From: an uncultured Ruminococcus sp.
GTDB taxonomy: Bacteria > Bacillota > Clostridia > Lachnospirales > Lachnospiraceae
Reading direction: 5' to 3'
Length of the DNA: 64,000 nt
Assembly: GCA_900066355.1 (NCBI GenBank)
Contig: FMEL01000005.1
Span: forward strand, 170,737 to 234,736
The notes under the pieces are model-generated. The model ran no database searches and was not told the origin of the DNA. It saw only the letters and a program-made list of their open reading frames with translations. Within the stretch, counting starts at the first letter, position 1; every line of letters begins with the position of its first letter. A program made the translations under genes and the position numbers. This document shows, piece by piece, positions 7,561 to 15,351 of this stretch.

Positions 7561-8320
7561 TCTGATTCAGGTAAGAAACCTTAAGAAACATTATCACAGA
7601 GGCGCGATCAAGGCTCTGGATGGTGTGACAGCTGATATTAACAAAGGTGATGTTATGGTAGTGATCGGACCGTCCGGATCCGGTAAATCTACTTTTCTCC
7701 GAAGTCTGAACCTCCTTGAAGAGCCGACAGACGGTGAGATCATTTTTAATGGTGTAGATATCACAAAGAAAAAATATGTCGATGCTTCCGGAAAGAAAGT
7801 AAAATTGGACATCGACAGCCTCCGACAGAAAATGGGCATGGTTTTTCAGCATTTTAACCTATTCCCACATATGACGATCCTGGATAATATGACACTTGCA
7901 CCGATGAAAGTAAAGGGTGTTTCAAAAGAAGAAGCGGAGAAAAAAGCACTGGAGCTTCTGGATCGTGTCGGTCTTGCTGACCGTGCAAATGCATATCCGA
8001 TCCAGCTTTCCGGTGGTCAGAAGCAGCGTGTGGCAATCGTAAGGGCCCTTGCGATGGAGCCTGACGTTATGCTGTTTGACGAACCGACTTCTGCTCTTGA
8101 TCCGGAGATGGTCGGTGAAGTTCTGGATGTTATGAAAGAGCTTGCAAAAGAAGGCATGACCATGGTGGTCGTAACACATGAGATGGGATTTGCACGTGAG
8201 GTAGGAAATCGTGTGCTCTTTATGGCAGATGGTAAACTTCTTGTAGATGGAACACCGGAGGAAATTTTCGAAAATCCGACGAATCCGCGTCTGCAGGAAT
8301 TTTTATCCAAGGTGCTGTAA
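7544..8320 (+). CDS. glnQ: Polar amino acid ABC transporter, ATP-binding protein (GlnQ-like)
   Basis: The cytosolic ATPase that drives the importer, 258 residues. Walker A is GPSGSGKST, the Q-loop [10 protein letters not shown], the signature LSGGQKQR, Walker [14 protein letters not shown] and the switch His is in VVVTHEM. Length and motifs are those of the HisP/GlnQ class. A 13-residue insertion-like stretch ([13 protein letters not shown]) lies between Walker A and the Q-loop, as in some HisP-type members. The gene starts inside the end of the permease gene with its own GGAG site, and a terminator follows, closing the operon. Confidence 0.94.
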   Translation: MATSDSLIQVRNLKKHYHRGAIKALDGVTADINKGDVMVVIGPSGSGKSTFLRSLNLLEEPTDGEIIFNGVDITKKKYVDASGKKVKLDIDSLRQKMGMVFQHFNLFPHMTILDNMTLAPMKVKGVSKEEAEKKALELLDRVGLADRANAYPIQLSGGQKQRVAIVRALAMEPDVMLFDEPTSALDPEMVGEVLDVMKELAKEGMTMVVVTHEMGFAREVGNRVLFMADGKLLVDGTPEEIFENPTNPRLQEFLSKVL

Positions 8321-8324
8321 AATA

Positions 8325-8358
8325 AAAAAGGTGACCGGAAAATCCTGGTTGCCTTTTT
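8325..8358 (+). terminator. Terminator of the polar amino acid transporter operon
   Basis: A-rich arm and GGTGACC pair with GGTTGCC and a T5 tract (two G-U pairs), directly after the ATPase stop codon. Confidence 0.75.
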
Positions 8359-8440
8359 GAGTTTATACAACAGGAAGTCAGAAAGTATGAAACGGACTTA
8401 TCCGATTGCTTTTTAATTTGCAGAAAGAAGGTACGATACT

Positions 8441-9880
8441 ATGACAGCAGAAAAACAGTCTGCATTGCAGACAATTGAGGAAAAACGCGACCTGATTACA
8501 GGAATCGCTGATAAAATCTGGGAATTTGCAGAGCTTTCCCTGCAGGAGTTCAAATCCGCAGCCGCTTACTGTGAAGCACTGGAAAAAGAGGGCTTTGAGG
8601 TGGAACGTGGAACCTGTAATATCGAGACTGCATTTGCGGCATCTTACGGACATGGACGTCCGTATATCGGCATTTTGGCAGAGTATGATGCACTTTCCGG
8701 ACTTTCACAGGAAGCAGGGGTGCTTGAGCGTAAAGAGATCCAGGAAGGCGGAAATGGTCACGGATGCGGACATAATCTTCTGGGCGCCGGTGCGTTTGCG
8801 GCGGCACTTGGCGTCAAAGCATATCTGGAAAAAAATGAAATGGAAGGAACCGTGATTCTTTATGGATGCCCGGGTGAAGAGGGCGGCGCGGCAAAAGCGT
8901 TTATGGCGCGTGACGGTCTCTGGAAAAAGCTGGATGCAGCACTTACCTGGCATCCGGAAGATGTCAATGAGGTAGCAACCGGTTCTTCAAACTCCTGCAT
9001 TCAGACGCAGTACAAGTTTACAGGAACGGCTTCTCACGCAGCCGGAGCGCCTGAGATGGGAAGAAGCGCCCTTGATGCAGTGGAGCTTATGAATATTGGG
9101 GTACAGTTCCTGAGAGAGCATATGAGCAGTAAGGCGCGCATCCATTATGCAATCACAGATGCCGGCGGATGCAGTCCGAATGTTGTACAGCCAAAGGCGA
9201 GCGTTTTATATATGGTGCGTTCTAATCATGTGGCAGAGGCTGTGGAGCTTCAGAAACGTGTGGACAAGATTGCCAAAGGTGCGGCTCTTATGACGGAGAC
9301 AACTTTTGAGAAAAAATTTATTGACGGTCTGGCAGACACGGTAAGTAACTTTGCGCTGGAGCGTGTTCTTTATAAAAACTTTGAGGAGCTTGGTGTTCCG
9401 CAGTATACCGAAGAAGAAAATAAATATGCGGATGCGCTGGCAGCAACTTATGACCACAGCGCAATTCCGGGAGTGGCGGCCGAAAACGATGAGGCGGCAA
9501 GAGAAGCAGTAGAAAAGATGCAGAAGGAGTATGGTCATGCAATGAATGCATTCCTTGCACCACTCTATCAGAAGGATGCGTTCAAGGCCGGTTCTACCGA
9601 TGTAGGTGATGTAAGCTGGCTGACACCAACGGCACAGATCCATGTGGCAACATGGCCGAACGGATGCCCGGGACACAGCTGGCAGAATGTTTCCTGTGAC
9701 CGCACCGAGATCGGACATAAAGCAGCAATCCATGCGGGCAAGGTTCTTGCAGCAACCGCAATCGATCTGTTTGAAGATCACAGCCTTCTTAATGAGGCGA
9801 GAGCAGAGTTTGAAAAACGTACAAAATCCGGATTCGTATGCCCGATTCCGGCAGATGCCGTACCGGTAATTCCGGATTAA
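8441..9880 (+). CDS. M20-family amidohydrolase, AbgB-like
   Basis: A zinc metallo-amidohydrolase of 479 residues, the size of E. coli AbgB, the catalytic-type subunit of p-aminobenzoyl-glutamate hydrolase. Metal ligands are visible in LAEYDAL, GNGHGCGHN and CPGEEGGAAK, followed by HPEDVN and the dimerisation-domain motif TGTASHAAGAP; the last ligand His is in GCPGHSWQ. It probably cleaves an amide to release an amino acid, for example glutamate from an N-acyl conjugate. It stands just downstream of an amino acid importer but behind that operon's terminator, so a shared role is only suggested. No AbgA partner is present. Confidence 0.87.
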   Translation: MTAEKQSALQTIEEKRDLITGIADKIWEFAELSLQEFKSAAAYCEALEKEGFEVERGTCNIETAFAASYGHGRPYIGILAEYDALSGLSQEAGVLERKEIQEGGNGHGCGHNLLGAGAFAAALGVKAYLEKNEMEGTVILYGCPGEEGGAAKAFMARDGLWKKLDAALTWHPEDVNEVATGSSNSCIQTQYKFTGTASHAAGAPEMGRSALDAVELMNIGVQFLREHMSSKARIHYAITDAGGCSPNVVQPKASVLYMVRSNHVAEAVELQKRVDKIAKGAALMTETTFEKKFIDGLADTVSNFALERVLYKNFEELGVPQYTEEENKYADALAATYDHSAIPGVAAENDEAAREAVEKMQKEYGHAMNAFLAPLYQKDAFKAGSTDVGDVSWLTPTAQIHVATWPNGCPGHSWQNVSCDRTEIGHKAAIHAGKVLAATAIDLFEDHSLLNEARAEFEKRTKSGFVCPIPADAVPVIPD

Positions 9881-9890
9881 ATCTGGATAC

Positions 9891-9944
9891 AAAAAGGCCG
9901 ATTTCCTGATGTATATGAATACACGGGAAACCGGCTTCTTTTAT
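9891..9944. terminator. Bidirectional terminator between convergent genes
   Basis: A 12-bp stem with one mismatch around 9897-9936; T-rich tracts flank it on both strands, serving the amidohydrolase and the CBS-pair gene. Confidence 0.75.
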
Positions 9945-10390
9945 TATTCGGATGTTTCCTGCTTTTCGTGCAGGCCACTTAATTTTTTCATTTCTTTGTA
10001 GCAATATTTGATAATCTCTTTACGAGTGATGATTCCGATAAAAGATCCCTTGTCATCAACAACAGGAACATAGTTCTGATTGATGGCACGATCCAGCAGG
10101 TCTTCCATATCTGCATCGGCGTGTACCGGCTTATAAGTGGCGCGTCTCGGAATCGCCATGATCGAAACATTCTCCATTTCTTTGAGATCAGTGCTGTTGA
10201 TATTGAGAAGCTTGATTCCCCATAAGAGGTCTCCCTCGGAAATCGTTCCTGTGTACTGTCCCTCTTTATTCAGAATCGGGATACAGGAGAACTTACGGTG
10301 TTCCATCTTTTCAACAGTCTGTCGCAGGGTCTCGTCTTCAAATATATAGGCTACGTCGCTTTTGGGTGTCAGAAAAAATAAAATATTCAC
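9944..10390 (-). CDS. Stand-alone CBS-domain pair protein
   Basis: A 148-residue cytosolic protein made only of two CBS domains: the first covers about residues 10-60 (FSCIPILNKEGQYTGTISEGDLL), the second about 75-130 (YVPVVDDKGSFIGIITRKEII). CBS pairs bind adenine nucleotides; size and layout recall the Bacillus c-di-AMP-binding protein DarB (YkuL) and Listeria CbpB, but sequence identity cannot be judged here. The start codon is GTG at 10390, with AGAGGT upstream. A near-perfect sigma-A promoter precedes it and the gene is monocistronic. Confidence 0.8.
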   Translation of the reverse strand: MNILFFLTPKSDVAYIFEDETLRQTVEKMEHRKFSCIPILNKEGQYTGTISEGDLLWGIKLLNINSTDLKEMENVSIMAIPRRATYKPVHADADMEDLLDRAINQNYVPVVDDKGSFIGIITRKEIIKYCYKEMKKLSGLHEKQETSE

Positions 10391-10452
10391 AGTTGGTACC
10401 TCTGTCTTTCTTGTATGTTCACTGATAAATGTTCAGGTCGGTTGCTACTGAT

Positions 10453-10481
10453 ATGATAGTATGAAGGTACCTGTCTGTCAA
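10453..10481 (-). promoter_or_regulatory. Promoter of the CBS-pair gene
   Basis: On the minus strand a perfect TTGACA, a 17-bp spacer and TATCAT; about 56 bases of leader. Confidence 0.8.
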
Positions 10482-10570
10482 TAATTCAAATATTAAAATT
10501 TAGTGAAATCTTACTATAGAAGGACTGTTTTAAAGTCGGTCTTATGGCAAATTGTCGACTTATGCCCTGA

Positions 10571-11578
10571 TTACAGCAGATTTACTCCTGCTTCCGCAGC
10601 AGTCTTTTTGACTTCTTCCGGCCACAGGGATACATGAACTTCACCGATGTGTGCTTTACGAAGGAAGAACATACAGATACGGGACTGTCCGATTCCGCCG
10701 CCAATAGTGTATGGCAGTTCTTTGTTCATGATTGCTTTCTGGAATGGAAGCTCTCTGCGGTCATCGCAGCCTGCCTCTGTAAGCTGGCGGTCGAGTGCTT
10801 CCTCGTCTACACGGATACCCATAGAAGAAAGCTCAAGAGCAATATCCAGTACCGGATAATAAACAAGAATGTCACCGTTCAGTTCCCAGTCGTCATAGTC
10901 CGGAGCACGTCCGTCATGACGCTCGCCATTGCTTAAGGTCTTACCTACCTGCATAAGGAAGACTGCACCTTTTTCTTTGACTATCTTGTATTCTCTTTCC
11001 TTCGGAGTAAGATCCGGATACATGTCAACCAGTTCCTGTGTGGAAACAAAAGCGATTTCTTTCGGAAGGATCTCTTCAATATAATCATACTGTACAGCCA
11101 TGTATTTCTCAGTTTTGCGAAGAACACTGTAGATAGAACGTACGGTGTTGATCAGAGTTTCCATGTTGCGTTCTTCTTTAGTAATAATCTTCTCCCAGTC
11201 CCACTGGTCAACGTATACAGAGTGGATGTTATCCAGATCTTCGTCACGGCGGATCGCGATCATATCTGTATAAAGTCCTTCACCATGAGCAAAACCATAT
11301 TTCTTAAGCGCATAACGTTTCCATTTTGCAAGGGAATGTACGATCTCAGCGTTTTCGTCCTGACCTTTGATGTCGAAACTTACCGGGCGCTCCACACCAT
11401 TCAGATTGTCATTCAGGCCGGATGACGGAGATACAAAAACCGGAGCAGAAACACGGAGAAGATTAAGCTTCTGTGAAAGAGTCTGCTGGAAAAAGTCTTT
11501 GACTGTTTTAATTGCAACCTGTGTATCATGCAGATTCAGATCTGAATGATAGCCGGCAGGAATTTTGATTTGTTCCAT
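10571..11578 (-). CDS. asnA: Aspartate-ammonia ligase
   Basis: Makes asparagine from aspartate, ammonia and ATP. The 335-residue protein is the usual AsnA length and resembles a class II aminoacyl-tRNA synthetase core: SAPVFVSPSSGLNDNLNGVE, then VEQWDWE-like VDQWDWEKII, and the C-terminal GGGIGQSRICM motif. The start is supported by an AGGAGG site. A consensus promoter lies about 30 bases upstream, back to back with the promoter of the divergent zinc-ribbon gene. Confidence 0.97.
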   Translation of the reverse strand: MEQIKIPAGYHSDLNLHDTQVAIKTVKDFFQQTLSQKLNLLRVSAPVFVSPSSGLNDNLNGVERPVSFDIKGQDENAEIVHSLAKWKRYALKKYGFAHGEGLYTDMIAIRRDEDLDNIHSVYVDQWDWEKIITKEERNMETLINTVRSIYSVLRKTEKYMAVQYDYIEEILPKEIAFVSTQELVDMYPDLTPKEREYKIVKEKGAVFLMQVGKTLSNGERHDGRAPDYDDWELNGDILVYYPVLDIALELSSMGIRVDEEALDRQLTEAGCDDRRELPFQKAIMNKELPYTIGGGIGQSRICMFFLRKAHIGEVHVSLWPEEVKKTAAEAGVNLL

Positions 11579-11605
11579 AATAGCCTCCTCAAATTTAATA
11601 TAGAC

Positions 11606-11634
11606 ATTATAGCAAGAAAAATATGCGATTGCAA
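11606..11634 (-). promoter_or_regulatory. asnA promoter
   Basis: TTGCAA, 17-bp spacer, TATAAT with a TG extension, on the minus strand. Confidence 0.75.
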
Positions 11635-11642
11635 TTTTAACC

Positions 11643-11671
11643 TTGTAAGATTTATGGAAAAAGGCTACAAT
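11643..11671 (+). promoter_or_regulatory. Promoter of the zinc-ribbon gene, divergent from asnA
   Basis: TTGTAA at 11643-11648, a 17-bp spacer and TACAAT at 11666-11671. Confidence 0.65.
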
Positions 11672-11710
11672 AATACATACAGCGATAAAATGAGGGTGGG
11701 GGTGTTGTCT

Positions 11711-12496
11711 ATGAGATGTCCTTTATGTGACGGACCTGTTGTGAATGGAAGATGTAAAGACTGTGGTATGCCGTACCGTAAGGATGAGATTTTATATCAT
11801 TTGAATGAAAGCCGAAGCGATCATTACAAGCATGCATCTGATAAGGCGCGTAAGATCATGCGCGAACAGCAGAGACCGCAGGACACACCGAAGAGAATGA
11901 ACGGTGCTGCGAAGAGTACGGCCGGACGGACAACTGTATCCAGACAGGCGATTCAGGAGCAGCAGAAAAAGATCCGTCGGGATGCAATGCAGAAGATGTC
12001 TGCGACGCGAAATACTGCCGGAACGACGGAGAGATACACCAGAAAGCCGAAGAAACGTTCGAGATTTGTGTGGGTATGGATACTGTTTATTCTTGTGATG
12101 TCACTTGCACCGGCATTTGGCGATTTTAAAGACATGATTCAGGATGTTGTGAGCAGCAAGTCGGACAGTGGGAATACATATACAGATACCGAAGAACTGG
12201 ATACATATTTTTCTGCCGAGCAGGATGATAATGGATATATGTTTTATTCACTTGCAGCCGGGAATGGTCCGGTAACAGCAGGTGTGCAGATCGAAGCAGG
12301 AAGATACGGAATCTACACCATTGATGAGAAAGCTGTGGTTGTAGTTACTTCCAAAGACGGAACGAAAAAAGAGCGTTATCCGCTGAAAACAGGCGATGAC
12401 ACCTTGCTTGTGATGCTGGATGAGGGTGATACGATTGAGGTACAGTCCGAAGATGATCCAAATGCATGCATCTACCTGATGGAATGGGTAAACTGA
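11711..12496 (+). CDS. Zinc-ribbon membrane protein of unknown function
   Basis: A 261-residue protein I do not recognise. It opens with a four-Cys zinc ribbon (MRCPLCDGPVVNGRCKDCG), followed by about 110 basic, Gln/Arg-rich residues that look disordered. One membrane span (FVWVWILFILVMSLAPAF) comes next, then an Asp-rich linker and an extracytoplasmic domain of about 80 residues with alternating beta-like segments (AGVQIEAGRYGIYTIDEKAVVVV). The layout, zinc ribbon inside and a small beta domain outside, recalls zinc-ribbon membrane proteins of Firmicutes with no known role. The ATG at 11711 follows a G-rich ribosome site; an ATG at 11690 is a possible alternative. Confidence 0.75.
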   Translation: MRCPLCDGPVVNGRCKDCGMPYRKDEILYHLNESRSDHYKHASDKARKIMREQQRPQDTPKRMNGAAKSTAGRTTVSRQAIQEQQKKIRRDAMQKMSATRNTAGTTERYTRKPKKRSRFVWVWILFILVMSLAPAFGDFKDMIQDVVSSKSDSGNTYTDTEELDTYFSAEQDDNGYMFYSLAAGNGPVTAGVQIEAGRYGIYTIDEKAVVVVTSKDGTKKERYPLKTGDDTLLVMLDEGDTIEVQSEDDPNACIYLMEWVN

Positions 12497-12565
12497 AATA
12501 GTGTTTTAACTGATTCTTTTTTGGTAAGATTTCAGACAATAAAAACTGAAATTCACTCTTTTATT

Positions 12566-12613
12566 TCACATGATATTGTGCTATACTCTCATATGCAACA
12601 CAATATATGGGGA
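12566..12613 (+). promoter_or_regulatory. nrdD promoter with two candidate NrdR boxes
   Basis: TATACT at 12582-12587 with a TG extension is the -10. Two sites resembling the NrdR consensus (ACACwATATaTwgtgt) lie at 12566-12581 (about 12 of 16) and 12598-12613 (about 13 of 16). They are 32 bp apart, three helical turns, the usual NrdR spacing, and bracket the -10. NrdR would repress nrdD when dATP is high. Confidence 0.65.
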
Positions 12614-12620
12614 GAAAGTA

Positions 12621-14804
12621 ATGGGGAACAAGAAACCTCATAAAAGCATCAAACAGGAGAGACAAGGTATGATCTATGTAATCAAAAAAGATGGAACAAG
12701 AGAAGAATTTGATCCACAGAAAATCGTGAAAGCGGTAAATAAGTCAGCTGCACGAATTCTTTATACATTTTCTCAGGAGGAAAAGGATTTTATCTGTCGT
12801 TTTGCGCAGGAGCATGCAGATTCCCTCGGCAAAAACGAGATTGAGATCCAGGAAATGCACAATATCGTAGAAGGCGCTCTGGAGCGTGTAAACCCGGCAG
12901 TTGCCAAGAGTTATCGTGATTATCGCAATTACAAACTTGATTTCATCCATATGATGGATGATGTATATACCAAGAGTCAGGCAATCCGTTATATCGGTGA
13001 CAAGAGCAATGCCAATACAGACAGTGCGCTTGTAGCTACAAAGCGAAGCCTGATCTTTAACGAACTGAATAAGGAACTTTACAGAAAATTCTTTATGAAC
13101 CGCAATGAACTGCAGGCATGTAAGGACGGTTATATTTATATTCATGATCAGTCTGCACGTCTGGATACAATGAACTGTTGTCTGTTTGATGTGGGTGCAG
13201 TCCTGCGTGGCGGATTTGAGATGGGAAATGTCTGGTACAACGAACCAAAGACTCTGGATACCGCATTTGATGTTATGGGAGATATCATCTTAAGTACAGC
13301 GGCACAGCAGTATGGTGGATTTACTGTACCGGAAGTGGATAAGATCCTCGGACCTTATGCGCAGAAGAGCTATGACAAATATATCAGTGAATTTTTGAAA
13401 TATGCTGATGAGAGCTGGAGCGGCAGAGAAGAAAAAGCAATCGAGTATGCGCTTGACAAGGTGCGCAGAGACTTTGATCAGGGATGGCAGGGAATTGAGT
13501 ACAAACTCAATACCGTAGGTTCTTCCCGTGGAGACTATCCGTTTGTCACAGTGACACTTGGTCTTGGAACCGGTCAGTTCGAGAAGATGTGTAATATTTC
13601 TCTTCTTGAAGTGCACAAGGGCGGACAGGGCAAGAAAGGCCACAAGAAACCGGTACTGTTCCCGAAGATTGTTTTCCTCTATGATGAGAACCTTCACGGA
13701 CCGGGCAAACCGTGTGAAGATATTTTTGAAGCAGGTGTAGACTGTTCTGCAAAGACAATGTATCCGGACTGGCTTTCTCTTACCGGTAAAGGCTATATCG
13801 CCAGTATGTACAAGCAGTACGGCAAGGTGATCAGTCCGATGGGATGTCGTGCTTTCTTAAGCCCATGGTATGAGCGGGGCGGCATGTATCCGGCTGATGA
13901 TCAGGATAAGCCGGTATTTGTCGGACGTTTCAATATTGGTGCAGTCAGCCTTCATCTTCCGATGATCCTTGCAAAAGCAAGAGCGGAGAGCAGAGATTTT
14001 TATGAGGTGCTGGATTTCTATTTACAGATGATCCGTAACCTGCATATCCGTACGTATGAATACCTGGGACAGATGCGTGCATCCACGAACCCGCTGGCAT
14101 ACTGTGAGGGCGGTTTCTATGGCGGACATCTGAAACCGAACGAAAAGATCGGTAAACTTCTGAAACCGATGACAGCTTCCTTTGGTATCACCGCACTGAA
14201 TGAGCTTCAGGAGCTTTACAATGGCAAATCTATCCGTGAGGACGGTCAGTTCGCACTGGAAGTACTGAAATATATCAATGACAAGGTAAACCAGTTCAAG
14301 CAGGAGGATGGTTACCTCTATGCAATCTACGGCACACCGGCTGAGAGTCTCTGCGGTCTGCAGGTTGAGCAGTTCCGCAAGATGTACGGGATCGTAGAAG
14401 GCGTATCCGACAGACCGTATGTGAGCAACAGTTTCCACTGCCATGTAACAGAGGATGTGACTCCGATCGAGAAGCAGGATCTGGAAGGACGTTTCTGGGA
14501 ACTCTGTAATGGTGGTAAGATCCAGTATGTACGTTATCCGATCGGTTACAATAAAGAAGCCATCCGGACACTGATTCGCAGAGCAATGGATCTCGGATAT
14601 TATGAGGGAGTCAACCTTTCTCTGGCATATTGTGACGACTGCGGTCATCAGGAGCTTGAGATGGATGTCTGCCCGGTATGCGGCTCCCGCAACCTGACAA
14701 AGATCGATCGTATGAATGGTTATCTTTCCTACAGCCGTGTGCATGGAGATACACGACTGAATGAAGCGAAGATGGCAGAGATCGCCGAAAGAAAATCGAT
14801 GTAA
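12621..14804 (+). CDS. nrdD: Anaerobic ribonucleoside-triphosphate reductase
   Basis: Class III ribonucleotide reductase, 727 residues, making deoxynucleotides without oxygen through a glycyl radical. The N terminus holds an ATP-cone (VIKKDGTREEFDPQKIVKAV), the allosteric activity switch. The C-terminal zinc site is CDDCGHQE...CPVCGS, followed by the glycyl radical loop RMNGYL. The start at 12621 fits GGGGAG and lies just after the predicted transcription start; an in-frame ATG at 12669 with AGGAGA is an alternative. The activase gene nrdG does not follow, as it often does; a terminator does. Confidence 0.96.
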   Translation: MGNKKPHKSIKQERQGMIYVIKKDGTREEFDPQKIVKAVNKSAARILYTFSQEEKDFICRFAQEHADSLGKNEIEIQEMHNIVEGALERVNPAVAKSYRDYRNYKLDFIHMMDDVYTKSQAIRYIGDKSNANTDSALVATKRSLIFNELNKELYRKFFMNRNELQACKDGYIYIHDQSARLDTMNCCLFDVGAVLRGGFEMGNVWYNEPKTLDTAFDVMGDIILSTAAQQYGGFTVPEVDKILGPYAQKSYDKYISEFLKYADESWSGREEKAIEYALDKVRRDFDQGWQGIEYKLNTVGSSRGDYPFVTVTLGLGTGQFEKMCNISLLEVHKGGQGKKGHKKPVLFPKIVFLYDENLHGPGKPCEDIFEAGVDCSAKTMYPDWLSLTGKGYIASMYKQYGKVISPMGCRAFLSPWYERGGMYPADDQDKPVFVGRFNIGAVSLHLPMILAKARAESRDFYEVLDFYLQMIRNLHIRTYEYLGQMRASTNPLAYCEGGFYGGHLKPNEKIGKLLKPMTASFGITALNELQELYNGKSIREDGQFALEVLKYINDKVNQFKQEDGYLYAIYGTPAESLCGLQVEQFRKMYGIVEGVSDRPYVSNSFHCHVTEDVTPIEKQDLEGRFWELCNGGKIQYVRYPIGYNKEAIRTLIRRAMDLGYYEGVNLSLAYCDDCGHQELEMDVCPVCGSRNLTKIDRMNGYLSYSRVHGDTRLNEAKMAEIAERKSM

Positions 14805-14817
14805 ATATAGAAGTAAT

Positions 14818-14856
14818 GAGAGAATCTGGCAAGAGATGTCGGATTCTCTTTTTTCT
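14818..14856 (+). terminator. nrdD terminator
   Basis: AGAGAATC (14819-14826) pairs with GATTCTCT (14842-14849), followed by a T-rich tract. Confidence 0.8.
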
Positions 14857-15031
14857 TGTTTGTTATTGCGCGGGCTTGCTGAAATTTGTTGAACGATTCT
14901 ATTTGCAATTCCTGTAAATGCCTGTTAAAGTATGAATAGAACATATAATTCTAAAATTCATTGAGAATTTCTCTCAGATTTCCAAACTGCAGAATCCGGA
15001 AAATAATAGGTACCTTGACATAAGAATAGAG
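14857..15031. other. Intergenic stretch without recognised content
   Basis: A/T-rich spacer between the nrdD terminator and the promoter at 15032. A TTGACA at 15015-15020 has no fitting -10. I see no gene or RNA here. Confidence 0.4.
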
Positions 15032-15060
15032 TTTACAGAAAATGAAGAATCCACTATAAT
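15032..15060 (+). promoter_or_regulatory. Near-consensus promoter of the 55-residue protein gene
   Basis: TTTACA at 15032-15037, a 17-bp spacer and perfect TATAAT at 15055-15060. Confidence 0.8.
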
Positions 15061-15115
15061 GATTACATAACAGTCAGAACTAATTGTTCACAGATAATCA
15101 GAAAGGTGGGATTGT

Positions 15116-15283
15116 ATGGAGGGTTATGATATGCCAACCGATATTCAGTTTAAAGATGAGCTGCGCAAGGAAGAGATTAAACTGGAAGAACAGATTGAGA
15201 TGCTGAAAAACAAAGAGTATGACAAAATGCTTGCAAAATTTGAACGGGAGTTAAAAAGAGTTCGTGAGAGTTTGCAGGATTAA
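15116..15283 (+). CDS. Small charged coiled-coil protein (55 residues), unknown function
   Basis: A short gene with clear start signals: AAAGGTGGG six bases before the ATG, a near-consensus promoter 56 bases upstream and a strong terminator downstream. The protein reads MEGYDMPTDIQFKDELRK and continues as a single Lys/Glu-rich helix with heptad-like spacing up to LKRVRESLQD. The inner ATG at 15131 (MPTDIQ) could be the start instead. It has no signal peptide or membrane span. I cannot name a family; the strength of its signals argues that it is expressed. It is monocistronic, convergent with eutJ. Confidence 0.75.
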   Translation: MEGYDMPTDIQFKDELRKEEIKLEEQIEMLKNKEYDKMLAKFERELKRVRESLQD

Positions 15284-15308
15284 GGTTTACAGGAAGTTAG
15301 TTAAGGTA

Positions 15309-15344
15309 AAAAACTGACGTACCATTACAGGTGCGTCAGTTTTT
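15309..15344. terminator. Bidirectional terminator (15-bp stem)
   Basis: 15309-15323 pairs with 15330-15344 with one G-U pair; the A and T tracts at its ends make it work for both the small gene and the convergent eutJ. Confidence 0.88.
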
Positions 15345-15351
15345 GTATACG

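Noticed and set aside
15015..15020. Perfect TTGACA as a second promoter before the 55-residue protein gene
   Set aside because: No -10 hexamer at 15-19 bases; the TTTACA at 15032 has correct spacing to the perfect TATAAT.
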